Assembly (NCBI RefSeq): GCF_000004195.4
Contig: NC_030683.2
Location: forward strand, 45,521,358-45,585,357
Direction: 5' to 3'
Length of the DNA: 64,000 bases
DNA from: Xenopus tropicalis
Taxonomy: Eukaryota; Chordata; Amphibia; Anura; Pipidae
The first letter of the stretch is position 1. Each line of letters begins with the position of its first letter. Under the pieces are notes generated by a model. It ran no database searches. It was not told the origin of the DNA and saw only the letters and a program-made list of their open reading frames with translations. Positions 1-13,330 of this stretch are shown here, one piece after another. A program made the translations under genes and the position numbers.

Positions 1-480
1 AGCACCAAGGATGTTTCATTTGCAGAACATTATAATACTCATGTCATGCTAGTAAAGTATAAGCACTAAAAATCAACAGCAAATACACTTTATTGGTATG
101 ACCAAAGCATCAGCTAAAATAAATGAAGGTAGTGCCATAAAAGGCCAGCTGCAGTTAGCTTGTTAACATTCTTTTGTAAGACATCTTAGGAACAAAGTTG
201 CTCTGTAGAGTGTAGAAGAGGGACATTACTTGTGACTGCATATGGTATTCTCTAGTACAAAGCAGAAACCAATTGTGGCACAGGGCAATAAAATATTATG
301 GTTATAGTACTGGACATTTTTCAGATATGATATAATAGAATGGTAATGGTTCAATAAAAATCGAAAAAAGGAATTGTGTTTTCAGTTTTAAAACTATTTT
401 GTTTTATAAGTATAATGAAAGTCTGTTTTACTATTGGGAAAAAAATTACAAAATACTGAAAAGAAACATACGTATACGGT
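1..480. other. unassigned AT-rich DNA
   Basis: Only short reading frames broken by frequent stops; no terminal repeats, satellite or recognisable product on either strand. Confidence 0.6.
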
Positions 481-555
481 AAGCCCCATCTAGAATACTG
501 TATGTCATGCAGTTTTGGCCTTCAGTGCTCAAACAGAGCTGTGAAGTTGTAGAAA
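481..555 (+). pseudogene. CR1-like LINE reverse transcriptase scrap
   Basis: One frame reads PHLEYCMSCSFG and then reaches a stop. This resembles the 'RPHLEY..QFW' segment found late in the reverse transcriptase of CR1-group LINEs. Only about 25 codons are recognisable and no 3' tail is seen. A longer piece of the same kind of ORF lies at 56515-57120. Assigned by motif similarity alone. Confidence 0.4.
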
Positions 556-689
556 TCACTCCCTAGATCAGTTGTACTGGCTGATACGTTAGATAACTTT
601 CTAAGCAATTTTCCAATATGAATTTATTACAATTTTTTAGTGCCTTTAAAGTTATTTGTAATTGAAATAGCTATTGAAAGCAGCATTTG

Positions 690-955
690 CTGAACTCCTA
701 GTTGTTACATGTCAAACAAGGTTGCAAAGGTCAGGCTCCTCCAGCAATACAGGTCTGTCAGTTTGCTGCCTTGTGTTATATTGTTTCAAATGCCAGAGCC
801 ACCAGGGCGGGAATAGAAAAGGATTGGTAAACACTACTTCTAATAGCAATAATATATACAAATGAATCAAAAACAATTGCAAATTTGTAATGGATGTATA
901 TTTGTATATTGCAAAGTTGCTTAGAATTATGTTTTCTTTTATTAGGCAAACATAT
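690..955. repeat. fragment of a TTAA-type MITE
   Basis: Shares the stretch TTGCTTAGAATTATGTTTTC and the following TATTAGGCAAA with the fuller element at 22599-23128; a weaker version occurs near 3200. No intact termini here. Established knowledge: such TTAA-flanked MITEs (T2/Kolobok) are abundant in Xenopus. Confidence 0.6.
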
Positions 956-2914
956 TTTGAGCTTGACTTGTGCTAGGCTGGGTTGAAAAAAGACCAAAGT
1001 CCATCAAGTTCAACCCCTCTAAATGATCCCAGTCCACATCAGTAAAGGGAAGAGGAACCTGAAGAGTTCATATTCAATACTATATCTTGAAGAATGGCAT
1101 CAAAAGTAGTAATCAGTATGATTTCATGAAGAACTGATGTACCCAAAAGAATATGTGAAACAATTAATGCATCCAAGATATATCATCCTTGCAACTCAGT
1201 CTGGATAAACTGAAATCTGTGACTTGAAAGTGTAAAGGTATGCAGGCTACTTATACCCATAATGAGGCTAAGACAAGAGAATCATTTCTGTAATAAGACC
1301 TAAAAACGTAACTGTGGCAATACGGATAGCAGCAATACATTGTCCCATATGTTTCTGTATTAAATTAACATAGTTATCCTACTTAGGGCCTTTCTGTTTT
1401 GACAAGAGCTTTTTGTGTACTGAGTACTACAACAGTACTATATAACATGACGCTTTAATATGGCTTAATTAAAGGTCAAAATAGCATACACTTTTTAATA
1501 CATGACAGTGTTATAGTGTCCCATGGTGCTGCATGGCAATCTGTATTTGCCCCTAAACCAGCACGAGATGTGTGATTTTAGTGGCAAACCCATGCTTTTA
1601 TCCTACAGTATTTCTGAAGCTTATACCTGGGGATTTGCTATGATTGATCTAGAAACTCAGGGCGCATTCAAGTTCACTGTGAGGAAAGTTCAATGAAGGC
1701 AGTTTTTAAAGAAAATAAATGTGTAAAAATGAAATTGAAAGAAGGTGGGGAACTAAAAATAAACATAGCTAGATTAATTATTCTAACTGGACCTATATGT
1801 ATTTTTCAACTTGTCATCAAGTGTTCTGAAAACGCCTCAGGCAGGTAATACTCACAAATGCTCCCAGTGTTCACATAAAGTTTACACCCCTATAACAAAT
1901 TACAGTACAAAAGAAAATTAAAAAAAGTTAATAAAAAGTAAAAGTATTCTGTTTATTTAAGCATTATGTAAATGGGGGTAGTGTACAATTAACAACATAG
2001 CACCAATAGTTACATTATGTAAAACCTGCAAAACGATTGCATTATGCTAGTTCAACTGAGGATCTCCCTCATGGGAAATAATCTATACAGTGAGAGCATT
2101 CTGTGTTTTTCTTTTCCCACACTTTTCTTCTACATATTTCTGCTGGTTTATTTTGCCCTTCAAGAACCAAAGCCAAGTAAGAGCACACATTATATATTGC
2201 TTCAGTTAATCACCAATCTCACATATATCACAGAAGTGTACAAAGTAAATATTCTAAGTAATACACACTGTTTACAACAGGAAACTAAAGCCTTCCAAAC
2301 AATAAAATTTCAATGACAATATTCACATTTATATGGCATAAAACCTTCACTAAACTGCCGTGACAAAATGCATTCACTTTCAACTGTGCTACACTGATTT
2401 TCTATTAAGCCTCTTGAAACCTCTATCAAACCTGCAATGCAGTTAGAAGAAAGACAGAACAAAATCAATCATTACAACTCAAGCATTTATGAAGATTTAT
2501 TAGTTTTATTAGATTTTTATTTGTGCTAGAAAAACTTTGCTTTATATTGGTAAACTGAACAAAGTGCAACATATTACTGCAGAAGAAAGTGTCATTACAT
2601 CTTTATATTTTATCTCTCATATAGAATTCTGTAATGCAAATATTACAAACTCAATGTATATATATTTACTTTTTGGTTTATTTCATTTATTTTTATTTAT
2701 TTCTGCTTCCATACCAAAATTTGTTAAATTGCCCCACACAACACATACCCCTAATATACCTATAACTGTAATCTGTTCCTGCAAATTTTAATAAATACCA
2801 TTTTTTATAAGCTGACATCCAGCTGCAAAACAGTTCTTCTCTTTCTGCATCATTCAAAATCAAAATCTTGGTAGGGGAGAAGGGACAAAACATTGATGTT
2901 ACCAATTATAACAA
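956..2914. other. unassigned non-coding stretch
   Basis: Begins with a short dispersed-looking segment (about 980-1030, GTTGAAAAAAGACCAAAGTC then CATCAAGTTCAACCC) that looks repeat-derived. The rest is AT-rich, with a T/A-rich run at 2655-2715 and no credible gene. Confidence 0.5.
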
Positions 2915-3258
2915 CTTCACAACTTCCACAACAGACAGCATGCAGGAACTACATATCCCACAATGCATTGCACTGTGATGTTCCTTTTCTCACTGACATC
3001 ACATGTGCAGAGGATTGTGGGATTTAGAGGATGCCGGCTGAAGGCAGGCTAAGGACAGTCGACTACGGTTGCATTTTATTTAAGTCTCAAAGTAGTCAGC
3101 CAGATCAACAGGAGAACAGGGGGCCAGGCTAAGGTAACTGTTCCAAACCACATTATTACATTAAAAATCACAAAAAGGCTGTACATTTTTAAATTGATGT
3201 ATATTGCAAAGTTGCTTGAAATTATGTTTTATTTTCAAAGGGTGTAGTTCCCCTTTAA
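2915..3258 (+). repeat. TTAA-type MITE, left end missing
   Basis: The right end reads GTGTAGTTCCCCTTTAA, the classic inverted terminus of Xenopus TTAA MITEs. The body contains GTTGCTTGAAATTATGTTTT, related to the copies at 690-955 and 22599-23128. The left terminus is not recognisable, so the left boundary is approximate. Confidence 0.6.
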
Positions 3259-6200
3259 CATTATACAACATTACTTACTGTTATAGCTAGATATTTTCAG
3301 ATTTGGCAATTTGCAAATATTTTAATCCTCATTTACCAATGGCAGGGTAGGGTGCAAAGTGTGAAAAACTGGTGCCTAATGACTGGGCTCTGGCACTTGC
3401 AGTCATGATTTGTGAATAAAGTGAGTATTAAGCTAATTTTGAGTTGTGAGAAATGTGTTGTGTTATGAAAGTAAATAACAACAAGTGGTACAAAATATTA
3501 ATAGGCAGTTAACAATATGAGAAAATGATCTGTGTAGCAGTCGACTTCGTTAACAGACCACATGGTACAGTCATATTCACAGAATATGTGTTTGTCTACA
3601 TTTCTCAGTTTATAATTTAGGAATATTGCATTATATTTGGCCAGTTATATTTCACCACTCCCAAACCTCAGGTCTGCAGGAAACCAGTCTAGTTATTCAC
3701 AACCTGACCAGGGGTGAAGGTGTAAGTGGAAACCAGGACGATAATCAAAGTGCTATAAATGTTTTTGGAAACACATCACAGTCTTCATCAAAGTGGGACA
3801 GAACACAGCAGTAAAAAAGTATATGCCTGGATTACCCTCCTGCCATTTAGCTAGCAGGACTACCGCATGTTGACTACCTATTTAATTATAATTAAATTAC
3901 CCTTTGTACTTAAAATGGTAACAACATGGCATTACAGACTTGGAACTGAGCTGTACCCAATACTTTGAACATTCTGTAGAAGATATTTAACTTTGACTAA
4001 TAGAATTGTCAATAGTCAAGAGTCAATGCATATACATTATAGCATACATAATCCATAGGCTTCAACAACACAACTAGGGATCTTAATTAGGGGGCTCACA
4101 CATACCTTTATCCAAATGAAATTCTGATTGTAGTTCGGTCTGTTAGGAGTGGATTTCAATCATGTGAATATTCATCTGGATTCAGTTCCTATGATATCAG
4201 CATAACTACTCACATGATAAAGTGGAGCCTGCAGGTTGTGTTACTATTATTTTTCATGGTATGTATCATTGGCAAAAAGTATTTAAGACAAACTTAAGCT
4301 AATGCATTATTTTATTTCGGTAAATGTAGCAGATACAGAGTAGTTATATTTAAAAGAAAATCATTGTTTTGCCTTTTGTAATCAAAGACCCAGCAAATAA
4401 CAGAGTGTCACAATTATAATTATTGCCAAAGCCTGTAACGAATTGTAATTCTTTTATTACCCCTGTGATCATGCTTGATTGTGCCAAGCATCAAATTAAA
4501 GCTTTGTCTTTACATTTGTGGTCTGGAATATCATTATTGTATTTCTATCATTACCTACAAGTCTTGTTACATGTGTTCTTGGCAATGCATTCTTCTTCAT
4601 TCATTTGCAGCCTGCCAAACTAATTATACATTGCTGTAATAAATGCTAGGTTTGAGAAAGGTCTCACACAAAGTTTATTTCCTATCTTTCAACAGTTATA
4701 CTGCTTTGAAAACTTTTAACAAGACAGATGTCACTATATGTAATACAGGAATGCTGTATTTTCCCCTGATAAATCACATGAAGTATTTGGACTGCTGCTT
4801 GTATTATATAGTTATAATACACATTGTTAATGGTGAGCTGTCATTAGCACAGACAGAGCTCAAATACCCTTTAGTTGCAGGTCCCCATGCACCAAACACC
4901 CTTGACAGAGCCTTTGAATCCATATTTCTATGGAAGTGTCAGACATATATTTCTTCAGGTTAGCTGTTCACAAGACACATAATGACCTCTCGAAGATTTT
5001 CTTTTGTGCTATAATACTTAAAGCAGGGCTATATATGGCACTTATTACTCTTTTGATGTTCACATGGCCTGAATAGCAGAGACCATAATAGCATGTCACC
5101 TATTTTATTCTTCTGTTCTGAGTAATTCTGCAGAAGAATTGAGGTTATAGTGGCACTTTGAGCAGTTTTCTATACATTTGTTGCCTTCTGATGTTTGTCA
5201 TCCAGAAGGGATTTCAAACCGGTATTGCTGATCAAGCAACTAGATCAGTTACTTGCACACATATTAAAAGGATTCAGATAAGGTCAAATATTTTGGCTTA
5301 AAAAAGGTGAAAATAAATGTAAAAAACACTATAAACACTACCAGAAGTTCCAGAGATACATATAAATGCTGAACCACAATTTAAAAAGGAAACCATGTTA
5401 CTCTGAGAAACCATTTCCCAACATCCCTTAAGTTCACAGTATAATGCAATCTCGCCCTCACCTTTTTCCATTGTGAAGTGATGGATTTTGGGATTTGACG
5501 TCTATCTGCTTTTCAGAGAAACTGTGCACCACCCCCTATTGAAAACAGAGGGACTTTCATTACACCAGGGGCCTAAGAGGGTTGGGAAATGGTTTGTCCT
5601 AGAATCTGGGTTTCCATTTCACTTTATATTTATTTTTGGAAGTTCATATTTTATGTTCATTTTCTACATAAGCCCAACTGAATAATTTCATGTAAACAAA
5701 GAAGAGGTATATTATCCTTGTAAATTATCCTGAAATACCTTGATCCATACTTACCTGACCTACGATGAGATATGTAAGCATGAAATCAGGCTGCTTCAGA
5801 AAAACTGTCATATAATTACACTAGATGAACAAGAAGGCCACACAATTACAATCCTATAAAGTTTTTATGTCCCTTTTAATTCTCCATTTTCTTCTACTTA
5901 CCTATTTCTCTTTATTTTAAACAGGGTCAGGCAAACAGTGTGCGACTATACTAACAAAATTCTCCATAGACCATTTTCACTTCACTAGAAGAAATATACA
6001 AGCATATTAATTCTTCACACTTCACTGCATACCCTCTAGACCCAACACCTTCCAGATCCCTCTCTCATTTACTTCTTAATGATCCGGTCCCACATCTTTG
6101 TATCATCTGTTAAATTTGGCATTTTCCCAAAATCCTTTAAACATTCATAAATCATTCTCTTAATTAAAAAACATCACTTGATCCCTCTATACTTTGTAAT

Positions 6201-8349
6201 CATCATCTGATTCCCCAAATTCCCATCTGTTTAGAATTACCTGAGCATATAGTATACACTCAAATGTCTCAACCTCTAATAACACCCTCCTAGTTATAAA
6301 TATGTCTGACTTCTGAAAACAATTTATTAAAAACAGACTGCAAAGAGATAATTCCAAGAAATTGAAAAAAAAGGAAATTATACTTGGTTTATACACATAG
6401 TCCATCAAACTATCTCCTCTTCAAAACCCTAATAAAATACCTTTAATCTGTTAATAGTTTTTAATCTGCCATCCACCCAGTATATACCAAACAACTGATG
6501 GGAGGTGGACAACCTTAAGGCAGACTCAATAGAAAATTAGGGAATGTTTTTATTTGACTGTCTTAAACATCCCTAGAACTTTATTATACTAACTGATACA
6601 GCAACTTTTAAGTATATTTGTAACCTTGGTATGAGGCATGTGACGACCAAATGTTGACTCTTCAAGCAGAACTTTGAAAACCTTTCTTCTACCTTAACAT
6701 CGGTAAGCTTTCTTTTAGTGCACTTCACAAAATGAGCTTTTCTTTATGTGTATGCTCAACCTATGTCTCTACCAATGGCTGTTCTGTTTAGCTCATGTTT
6801 CACTTAGTTATATACCTGTCTATCTGCATTAGGGATATGTTTGTGCCTTTTTCAGTTCTCAACAGATAATGCTCTATTGGGCAAATATATAGCTCAAAAG
6901 ATGGCAAATCCATTGATTCCTATGGATTTCTTTAAATTAATTCATACAGTTCTGTCAGACCCATTTTTGTCCCCTTTATTTGGAAAACTGTTTTTTATTT
7001 TTTGTTTTCATTGTATTCAAGGCACAGTCAGTATGTCTAACAATGGAATGACTTGGAAGCATAGGTTGTGGATACACTTGCTGTATATTGTTTTGAATTA
7101 TTCTAAAGTTGTACATTCAGAATATCCCCCTTGAACAACCTGCATGCTTAAGGAGTCACTATGTGATACCTGTGCATAAACACATTGAGGCCTTTTATCA
7201 TAATTCATATTGTGTAATTTTCATATTTTCTACTAGAATAACCTTGAAATTAAAAAAAATGTGAGTTACCTTGATTACTAAAAAATCCAAATAAAAAAAC
7301 ACAAACTAATAAATATATTTTTTTGTTTAATATCTCAAGCTTATAATTTTTGCATCATTTTTAATGGGTCGCTATACTTAAAAAAGTCAAATTGCCTAAA
7401 TAGTTAAAATGTTGCCAAGGACAGCTCTTGTTGACTTCTACATTACCTCACAAGCTTTCAGATGCCGAAGTTTTACTTTAGAGTTTTTCACATTTTTTTG
7501 CTTAATAAATATTGAAAATTTGCCTTTTTAAACCATAATTCAAAATCATGATTAACACACAAAAACTCTGTGAATGCTGATAAATAGCCCCCAAATCTAA
7601 AAGTAGCATTTAACCAGGGTGGGGTGGTGATGTTTACACCCTTGAATCCTTTACCTTCCCCTACACTATAGGCAGTGGGGTAGGGAAACATCAGGGTCTC
7701 ATTGAATTTTTGTTTAACCTTGGGGGTTATAAACATTTTGGACTAATGGGCAGTATTAAAGATGTACTAAGATTCTATGAAATCGTTGCAAACAAGATTT
7801 GATCAATTGGAAGCTATCTGACTGGAAAATGGAGCCCTGCTCTCTTCCAGTCTGGTTGGTAAAATCAAACACATGCAAAGCCTGGTTCACCTAATAACCA
7901 AGTTCTGCTTTGAGTAGTCAGCTCCGGATCAGTTGTACCAGAGGGCAGCAGTTCAAATGCTTGCCTGAGGCCCCACACAAATCAGTCTCTTAGTTTGGTA
8001 AAACAAAAAATACTAAACCATCTTTATTAAAAGTAAAATTACCTCAAGGTTCCTAAGCTATTATTGAACTACAACTAAAATACTGACTTCCTTTTGTGTT
8101 ACAACAGAGATTACACCCCAGGGTCCTAACCCATACATTAACTGGTTTACAACTTCTAAATTACACAGGTACAGAAATGTCCATGCATGCGTGCGTGTAT
8201 ATAAATGTATATATGTACATATCCATAGGATTTATGGTATTTATCATGTGTTATGCTGATTATGAAAGCAAAAATAAGCATATCCACATTTATTTTGAAT
8301 ATGAATAGATCAGTAGCCCTATGAATCAACCCTTTGTTTTTCTTTTAGA
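3259..8349. other. long unassigned non-coding region
   Basis: No protein family recognised in any frame. Two frames near 100 codons (4643-4963 and 6841-7134, plus strand) have no recognisable motif or homologue. A fold-back-MITE-like end (GATAAATAGCCCCC, about 7578-7592) and a (TG/TA)-rich patch near 8190-8220 are the only repeat signs. Probably intergenic or intronic. Confidence 0.5.
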
Positions 8350-8790
8350 CAGAAACAGAAACGACTTGGATGGAGGGAAACAAATTAGTTTAAAATTAGT
8401 ACCGAGTGAAAGAATCAAACGCGCTCATCATGATGTTTAGGTTACAGGGAACTGATCTTGTAACATCTGGCAAATAGCTCACCATTGTCAGTGATCTTTT
8501 TGACACGTTAAACGACCAGATTTTCTGTACTGCTGTCTCACCACAGGTATTGTGGCCACAGACTCTTCCGTTTTAAGCACCCAAGAGAATTTTCAAGTGG
8601 CTATAAATCTCAAGACTGAACAGACAAATGAAATTACAAGAAATTCATGAAACAGCACAAGGCTGATTGACATGTTAGCCCTGATTGTGACAGACAAGTG
8701 CCTGCTCGGACTATCCCTGAGAAAAGCAGGCCCCCTTGATTTCTCTACTTTCTAAGAACACACTAAAGCAATTTTGCCCAAGGGGATTTA
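8350..8790. promoter_or_regulatory. candidate conserved non-coding block with PBX/MEIS-like sites
   Basis: High-complexity, non-coding and free of recognisable repeat except its inverted-repeat arm. It contains GGCTGATTGACATG (8662-8675) and CCTGATTGTGACAGACAAG (8681-8699). TGATTGAC and TGACAG are typical of PBX/HOX and MEIS/PREP binding sites (established knowledge). That this is a conserved enhancer is inference from sequence character; conservation cannot be tested here. Confidence 0.3.
8496..8565 (+). repeat. left arm of a dispersed inverted duplication
   Basis: Starts CTTTTTGACACGTTAAACGA and ends TGTGGCCACAGACTCT. The reverse complement of 9453-9513 matches it with a few substitutions and a short gap. 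The arms are about 890 bp apart. Confidence 0.7.
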
Positions 8791-9159
8791 ATATTGCACT
8801 TTTCTTTTCAACCCAACCAGTCTTCTATTATATTTGAAGTTACATGCTGGTACAGACATTTTCGATGAAAACTTTTTCTAGGATTAGATTCATAACTCAT
8901 AAAATTCTCAGGCTCTGAAAGATGGGAGTTTAGCATGACTACATATTGTAGGGAGCTATTACCTTAACTAAATCTCTCTCACTTAATCGTAGTTAAAAAC
9001 TCTGTACCTTACAACGATGTAATACTCTACAAAAATAGGAAAGAAAAGGTTAGAGAACATCTAACAAAAGGCATACAAACAAGCATGGGGATATTGGAAA
9101 ATGTAGAGATCATCATGTGGTGAGGTTTGACTTTTAACAAGATCATCGATTTGGTTGTA

Positions 9160-9452
9160 CAGGTATGGGATCCGTTACCCGGAAACCATTACCCATAAAG
9201 CTCCACATTACAAGAAGGCATCTTCCATAGACTTCATTTTAATAACTCAGCTTTTTAAAAAAGATTTCCTTTTTCTCTGTAATTATAAAACATTTTACCT
9301 TGTACTTGATCCCAACTGAGATATAATGAATCCTTATCAGATACAGAGGCAAAGCAATCCTATTGTGTTTATTTCATGTTTAAATAATTTTTTTCTAGTT
9401 TTAAAGGTATGGGGATACAAAGAAGAGAAAGACCCATTATCCAGAAAGCCCT
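9160..9452 (+). repeat. CAGGTATGGGA-family MITE, right end lost
   Basis: Left terminus CAGGTATGGGATCCGTTACC preceded by TA. The inner landmarks 'tccatagacttcattttaat' and 'ttgatcccaact' recur in the copies at 20600, 29029, 50764 and 57797. The right terminus is replaced at about 9453 by the inverted-duplication arm. Confidence 0.75.
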
Positions 9453-9513
9453 AGAGTCTGTGGCCACAACACAACACTACTAAAAATCTGGTTGTTTAAC
9501 GTGTCAAAAAGTC
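9453..9513 (-). repeat. right arm of the inverted duplication
   Basis: Reverse-complement copy of 8496-8565 (landmarks GAGTCTGTGGCCACA and TTTAACGTGTCAAAAAG). It directly abuts the truncated MITE at 9160-9452, so its creation probably cut that MITE. Confidence 0.7.
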
Positions 9514-10042
9514 TATTAGAAAATAATTTAAACATTAACTTAACCCAACAGAATTGTTTTGCCTTCGATATCTGCTGTTAATACGAGTAATGATTCTCTT
9601 CTTTAACGTTTTTTTTTTTTGCAAAATCAGAAATTCCTTTTTTTCCACCTCTGTCATTATGTCACCAAAGCAGTATCTTCTGCCTTATAAGATAATCTTT
9701 GGGATAGTGCATACATGGGATGTATTAAGAGACCCTTTGATCAGTTAAACTGTCTGCAGCTTGTCCCTGTACTAAAGGAGTGATAACATTTTTTGACAGA
9801 CATTTACATTAACAGTATGCTCTCTCCTTATGTTTTACTTGAGGACAGTGTGATAGCATCTGGTAAAAGTCAGGGACTCTGTTCCTTTAAATTCCTCCCT
9901 AATCAATATGGTATATTCATTAAAACACTTAAATAGAACTTTATTTTAGTGAATGACTTAAAAAACTCACAAAGTTGCCTCCACCTAATTTAGAGGTTGG
10001 ATACCACTGTAAAAATGAGAGGGGTAATCCTGCATTACTCTT
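9514..10042. other. unassigned non-coding DNA
   Basis: AT-rich with poly-T runs; no gene, tail or terminus recognised. Confidence 0.5.
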
Positions 10043-10236
10043 CGGGGCCAATTTATCAAAATTTGAGTTTGCATTTTTTTTTAAGATTCCAGAAAAAAAC
10101 ACAGTGACAAAAAAAAACAAATGCAAATACTGTATACTCAAGAATATTCTTAAGAACCGCAAACTGTCTGTATTTAATAAATACAAAAATCCTCAAAAAG
10201 ACACCGGAAAAAAGCTGACGAGGGCCAATAAAAGTC
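10043..10236. repeat. partial fold-back-type MITE
   Basis: Opens GGGGCCAATTTATCAAAATT and ends near GAGGGCCAATAAAAG, similar in style to the 'GGGGC..TTTA' family described at 24402-24676. The interior is A-rich and diverged, so boundaries are approximate. Confidence 0.4.
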
Positions 10237-10520
10237 AATGAGAATTGTCACTACCAATTTTAATTATTTATTTTTCCATTTATTAACACAGTCAAGCTAT
10301 TAAGCCTCACTGAAAATGAATGGAACAATGTGATTTCCACCAGTGCGCATCTTTTTTTCTGAGACAAAACACACTCAGGAATGTCACTTTTTTTTAAAAA
10401 AAAAATAAGCTAGCATTCAAAAAGAATAGTCGCAAGAGTTTTGATGCAGTTATTTTTTTAACGTGCACATTCTGTTTTGTTTTTTTTAACAAACGCAAAT
10501 TCTGAAAAGTAATCCCCTTA

Positions 10521-10844
10521 AGGTGGCCATACACGTAGCAATAGCGATCCTTCATCACACGAAAGATCGTTCCCACCCTCCACTGACGTTCAGGGCTGAA
10601 TCGTCAGATATGGAGGTAGAAACAATAGAAATTCTACCTTCTATGTGCTACGTCCTAAACGTAGATTTTTCTAGGGGCGCCTGCAACGGTGCTCAATCAA
10701 AATCTTTTAACCTGGCCAGTTGATGAGACAACCGATATCCGCAGCCTTTTGCAATATTGGTCGCCTCTTAGAGCCGCCATACACGCATGAATATTGCATG
10801 AAACGAGGTTTTGTATGATAATATCGATGCATGTATGGCCGGCT
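10521..10844. repeat. MITE with GGCCATACACG ends and TTA duplication
   Basis: Left end AGGTGGCCATACACG and right end ATGTATGGCCGGCT are imperfect inverted repeats, each flanked by TTA (10518-10520 and 10845-10847). A 3-bp TTA/TAA duplication is the hallmark of PIF/Harbinger-type insertion. No coding capacity. Confidence 0.7.
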
Positions 10845-12243
10845 TTAGACGTGTAGAAGAATTACAGAGGCATTAGCTCAGATTTGCAGCCACAATGCCA
10901 CAAATCATTGTAATTAAATTGCTTTGGCTTGTATCCTAATGGGCTAGACATGCTCAACATATAAAGCCTTCTGCATGTCAAATATATGTTATTGCAGCAC
11001 TAGGAAAACTGAATAAAGACAGAGAAGTTTGACAATATGAAAGTGTCAGTTACATATAAGGAATTTAACATCCCCAAAAAGAATTAATATCACAGAAATC
11101 TTTCACCACAAAATTCTGTCTGTGCCAAAAGTGCTACCAGCTTTTAAAGAACAGGGATACTAACAAATCATGGATTTAAACAATAACATAAAGGCACATT
11201 CATTTTCCTAGATGCAGTGCCCAAAGTGCATTTTCAAACACCATTTTTTCCCCCTATAATGTGCAGTTTTATTCCATGAGTACAGGCACTGTAGTGGAGG
11301 CAAACAGGCAAATCTTTTGACTGCAAATTGCGCTGTGCTTACTGCATTTGCGTTCACTTTGCCAAAATAGACATAACTGTGCATACACACAGTTTGATGA
11401 AGGGCCAGCACTAAAAAGCTCAAAGGGAAAGGCAAGCAAAAAATTAGACTAATTATAGTGCAGTATTTATATCACAACATTCTCCTTATATCTTTGGATC
11501 CATGGTTGTGATATAAATACTATACTACAATACCCTTTGGGTTTTTATGGTGCTGGACCAGCATTTAAAGTGTGTGGATATTTTATCCAAAGGAGAGCAA
11601 GTCTTAAAAAAAATGAACTGTGCTTTCACTTCATTGCAAATTAGGCACAGCTGCATTAAATATTTGTCAGTTGGTCACCTTTTAGCTACTCAGTCTTGTC
11701 TTACAATTGTAAGATGGATTGTGAGATTGGAAAAGGAAAACAATTATGCTTATCTCTGTTTTTCTTACAAACTATGACCAACACCACTGCCCCTTAGTAA
11801 GTATTAAAATCACATGGTAGAATAGGACAGCAAATGGTCCGTGGCCTTTCTTTCACTTTTTTATACTTACTTGTTTAAAATGAGTTCAATGAATAGGACC
11901 TGTGCTGAACCTTGATTTTCCATTGTTTTAATCATGAAAAATCTTTGGTTTTTGTTATTCCATGACCTAAACAGGGAAACTGAATCTACTCCATGTTTAT
12001 TCCTTAAAAGTTAGATGATTAGATTATCACTACATTGCACTTGCATAACTGATGTCTGCTTATCTGTAAACCAAAACAGCCACAACAAAGAGTGAAGAAA
12101 CAGAGTTGCTGATACAGAGCTCAGTATCTGTAGTTACACTAACTCAGCTAATTAATGGTTAGGAATTGTTAAAGCAAAATAATGCCCCAATACCATTTTA
12201 TCAACACAAATAAGAAAGATACATATAAAATGTAACATCCTAT
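10845..12243. other. unassigned non-coding DNA
   Basis: No gene recognised. Contains the small perfect inverted repeat at 11463-11520. Confidence 0.5.
11463..11520. repeat. perfect 16-bp inverted repeat with 26-nt loop
   Basis: GTATTTATATCACAAC (11463-11478) is the exact reverse complement of 11505-11520. It could form a hairpin; no element assignment. Confidence 0.8.
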
Positions 12244-12555
12244 GGGGCCGATTCAGGTCCATAAAACAAACAAGGTCCATAAAACAAGCGCTATTTGTAG
12301 CATGCGTTAAAAATTTTATCGCTTCTTATTTTTTGCAACTTAACGCTTGATTCACTAAAAGGACACGCATCATAATTAAGAAGCGATTTTATTGTCGTTA
12401 TTTATCTGGCGATAACACATTTTCAAGCGGTAATTTCCGTTGTGTGCAATATATTTCGCATGCGATATTACCGTACAATATTCCACAATTAAGCGTTACG
12501 CGTCATGTACCACATGACTTCCGCCATTTTGTGCAGTTCCGCTGTGACGGTTGAG

Positions 12556-13095
12556 ATGGAGAGCGCAGAAGGTGCAGATGCGCAATTAGCGCCTGTGAAG
12601 CGACCAAATAAACCCTTGGCGAGGGATAACAGCAATATTGTACACAGTAGTGGCAGTAATAAACAAGTGAATAACATGAAGGAGGCATGAGTACTCACAG
12701 ATGCCAAAAACAAAACAACACAGTAAAAAAAACACAGGTCACAATACACAAAACACACAATTGAAAACAAAAAGGAACAAAGCAATTTCTAGATCAGAGA
12801 TTTAGCCCAAACCACCAAACATGCAAGTGTTAGTAAATGTTAATTGAAAATTAAAATACCTATTCATGTTAATGACAGCAGTGACAGTTCAGATGTTAGT
12901 AAATATGACACAACACAAACTCAACACAAAAACAAAAAAAACATATGTGCACCTTCACATTTGGCCAACAGTGAGGACAAGAGGCCTGGCTACATTGAAG
13001 GTACATATAAAGATTATCATCCAGGGCGAGCAAGTGAAGTGGAAAGTGAGGAACTTGACAGTATTTCTATAGTAAATAGGGGGTCATTAACATAA
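12556..13095 (+). other. possible remnants of a second Harbinger ORF
   Basis: Two hydrophilic plus-strand frames, 12556-12690 (starts MESAEGADAQ, lysine-rich) and 12844-13095 (acidic, rich in D, S and E), lie opposite to the transposase. Harbinger elements usually encode a separate SANT/Myb-like DNA-binding protein. No diagnostic tryptophan repeat is visible in these pieces, so this is a positional guess only. They could also be chance frames. Confidence 0.2.
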
Positions 13096-13099
13096 CATT

Positions 13100-13330
13100 C
13101 CCAAAACTTGTTAATGCCCTTTTAATTGTTAATGCCCCTTTATGATGGATGATCATTGTGTAAGCATTGTTTAATACAGAATATAAGGTAGAGGGATGGG
13201 CGTTAGTGAGGCCAGTTAGTAGCAAGTTGCAGTAGTTTAGTAGGGTTAGTGTCAGAGCATGCCTTACTATTCTATTGATTACACTGTGAAGAAAGGGATT
13301 CATTTGGGCAACAATGAGTAGCAAAAAGTC
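13100..13330 (-). pseudogene. L2-like LINE reverse transcriptase scrap
   Basis: The minus strand reads LNYCNLLLTGL followed by YSVLNNA, matching the 'LDYCNSLLTGLP...LQSVLNNAAR' segment of vertebrate L2-group reverse transcriptase. That segment is intact in the LINE at 20872-21833. It lies inside the Harbinger element, so it probably inserted there. Confidence 0.55.

Noticed and set aside
4643..4963. 106-codon plus-strand frame
   Set aside because: No motif, no homology recognised and no supporting splice or promoter context; expected by chance in 64 kb of this composition.
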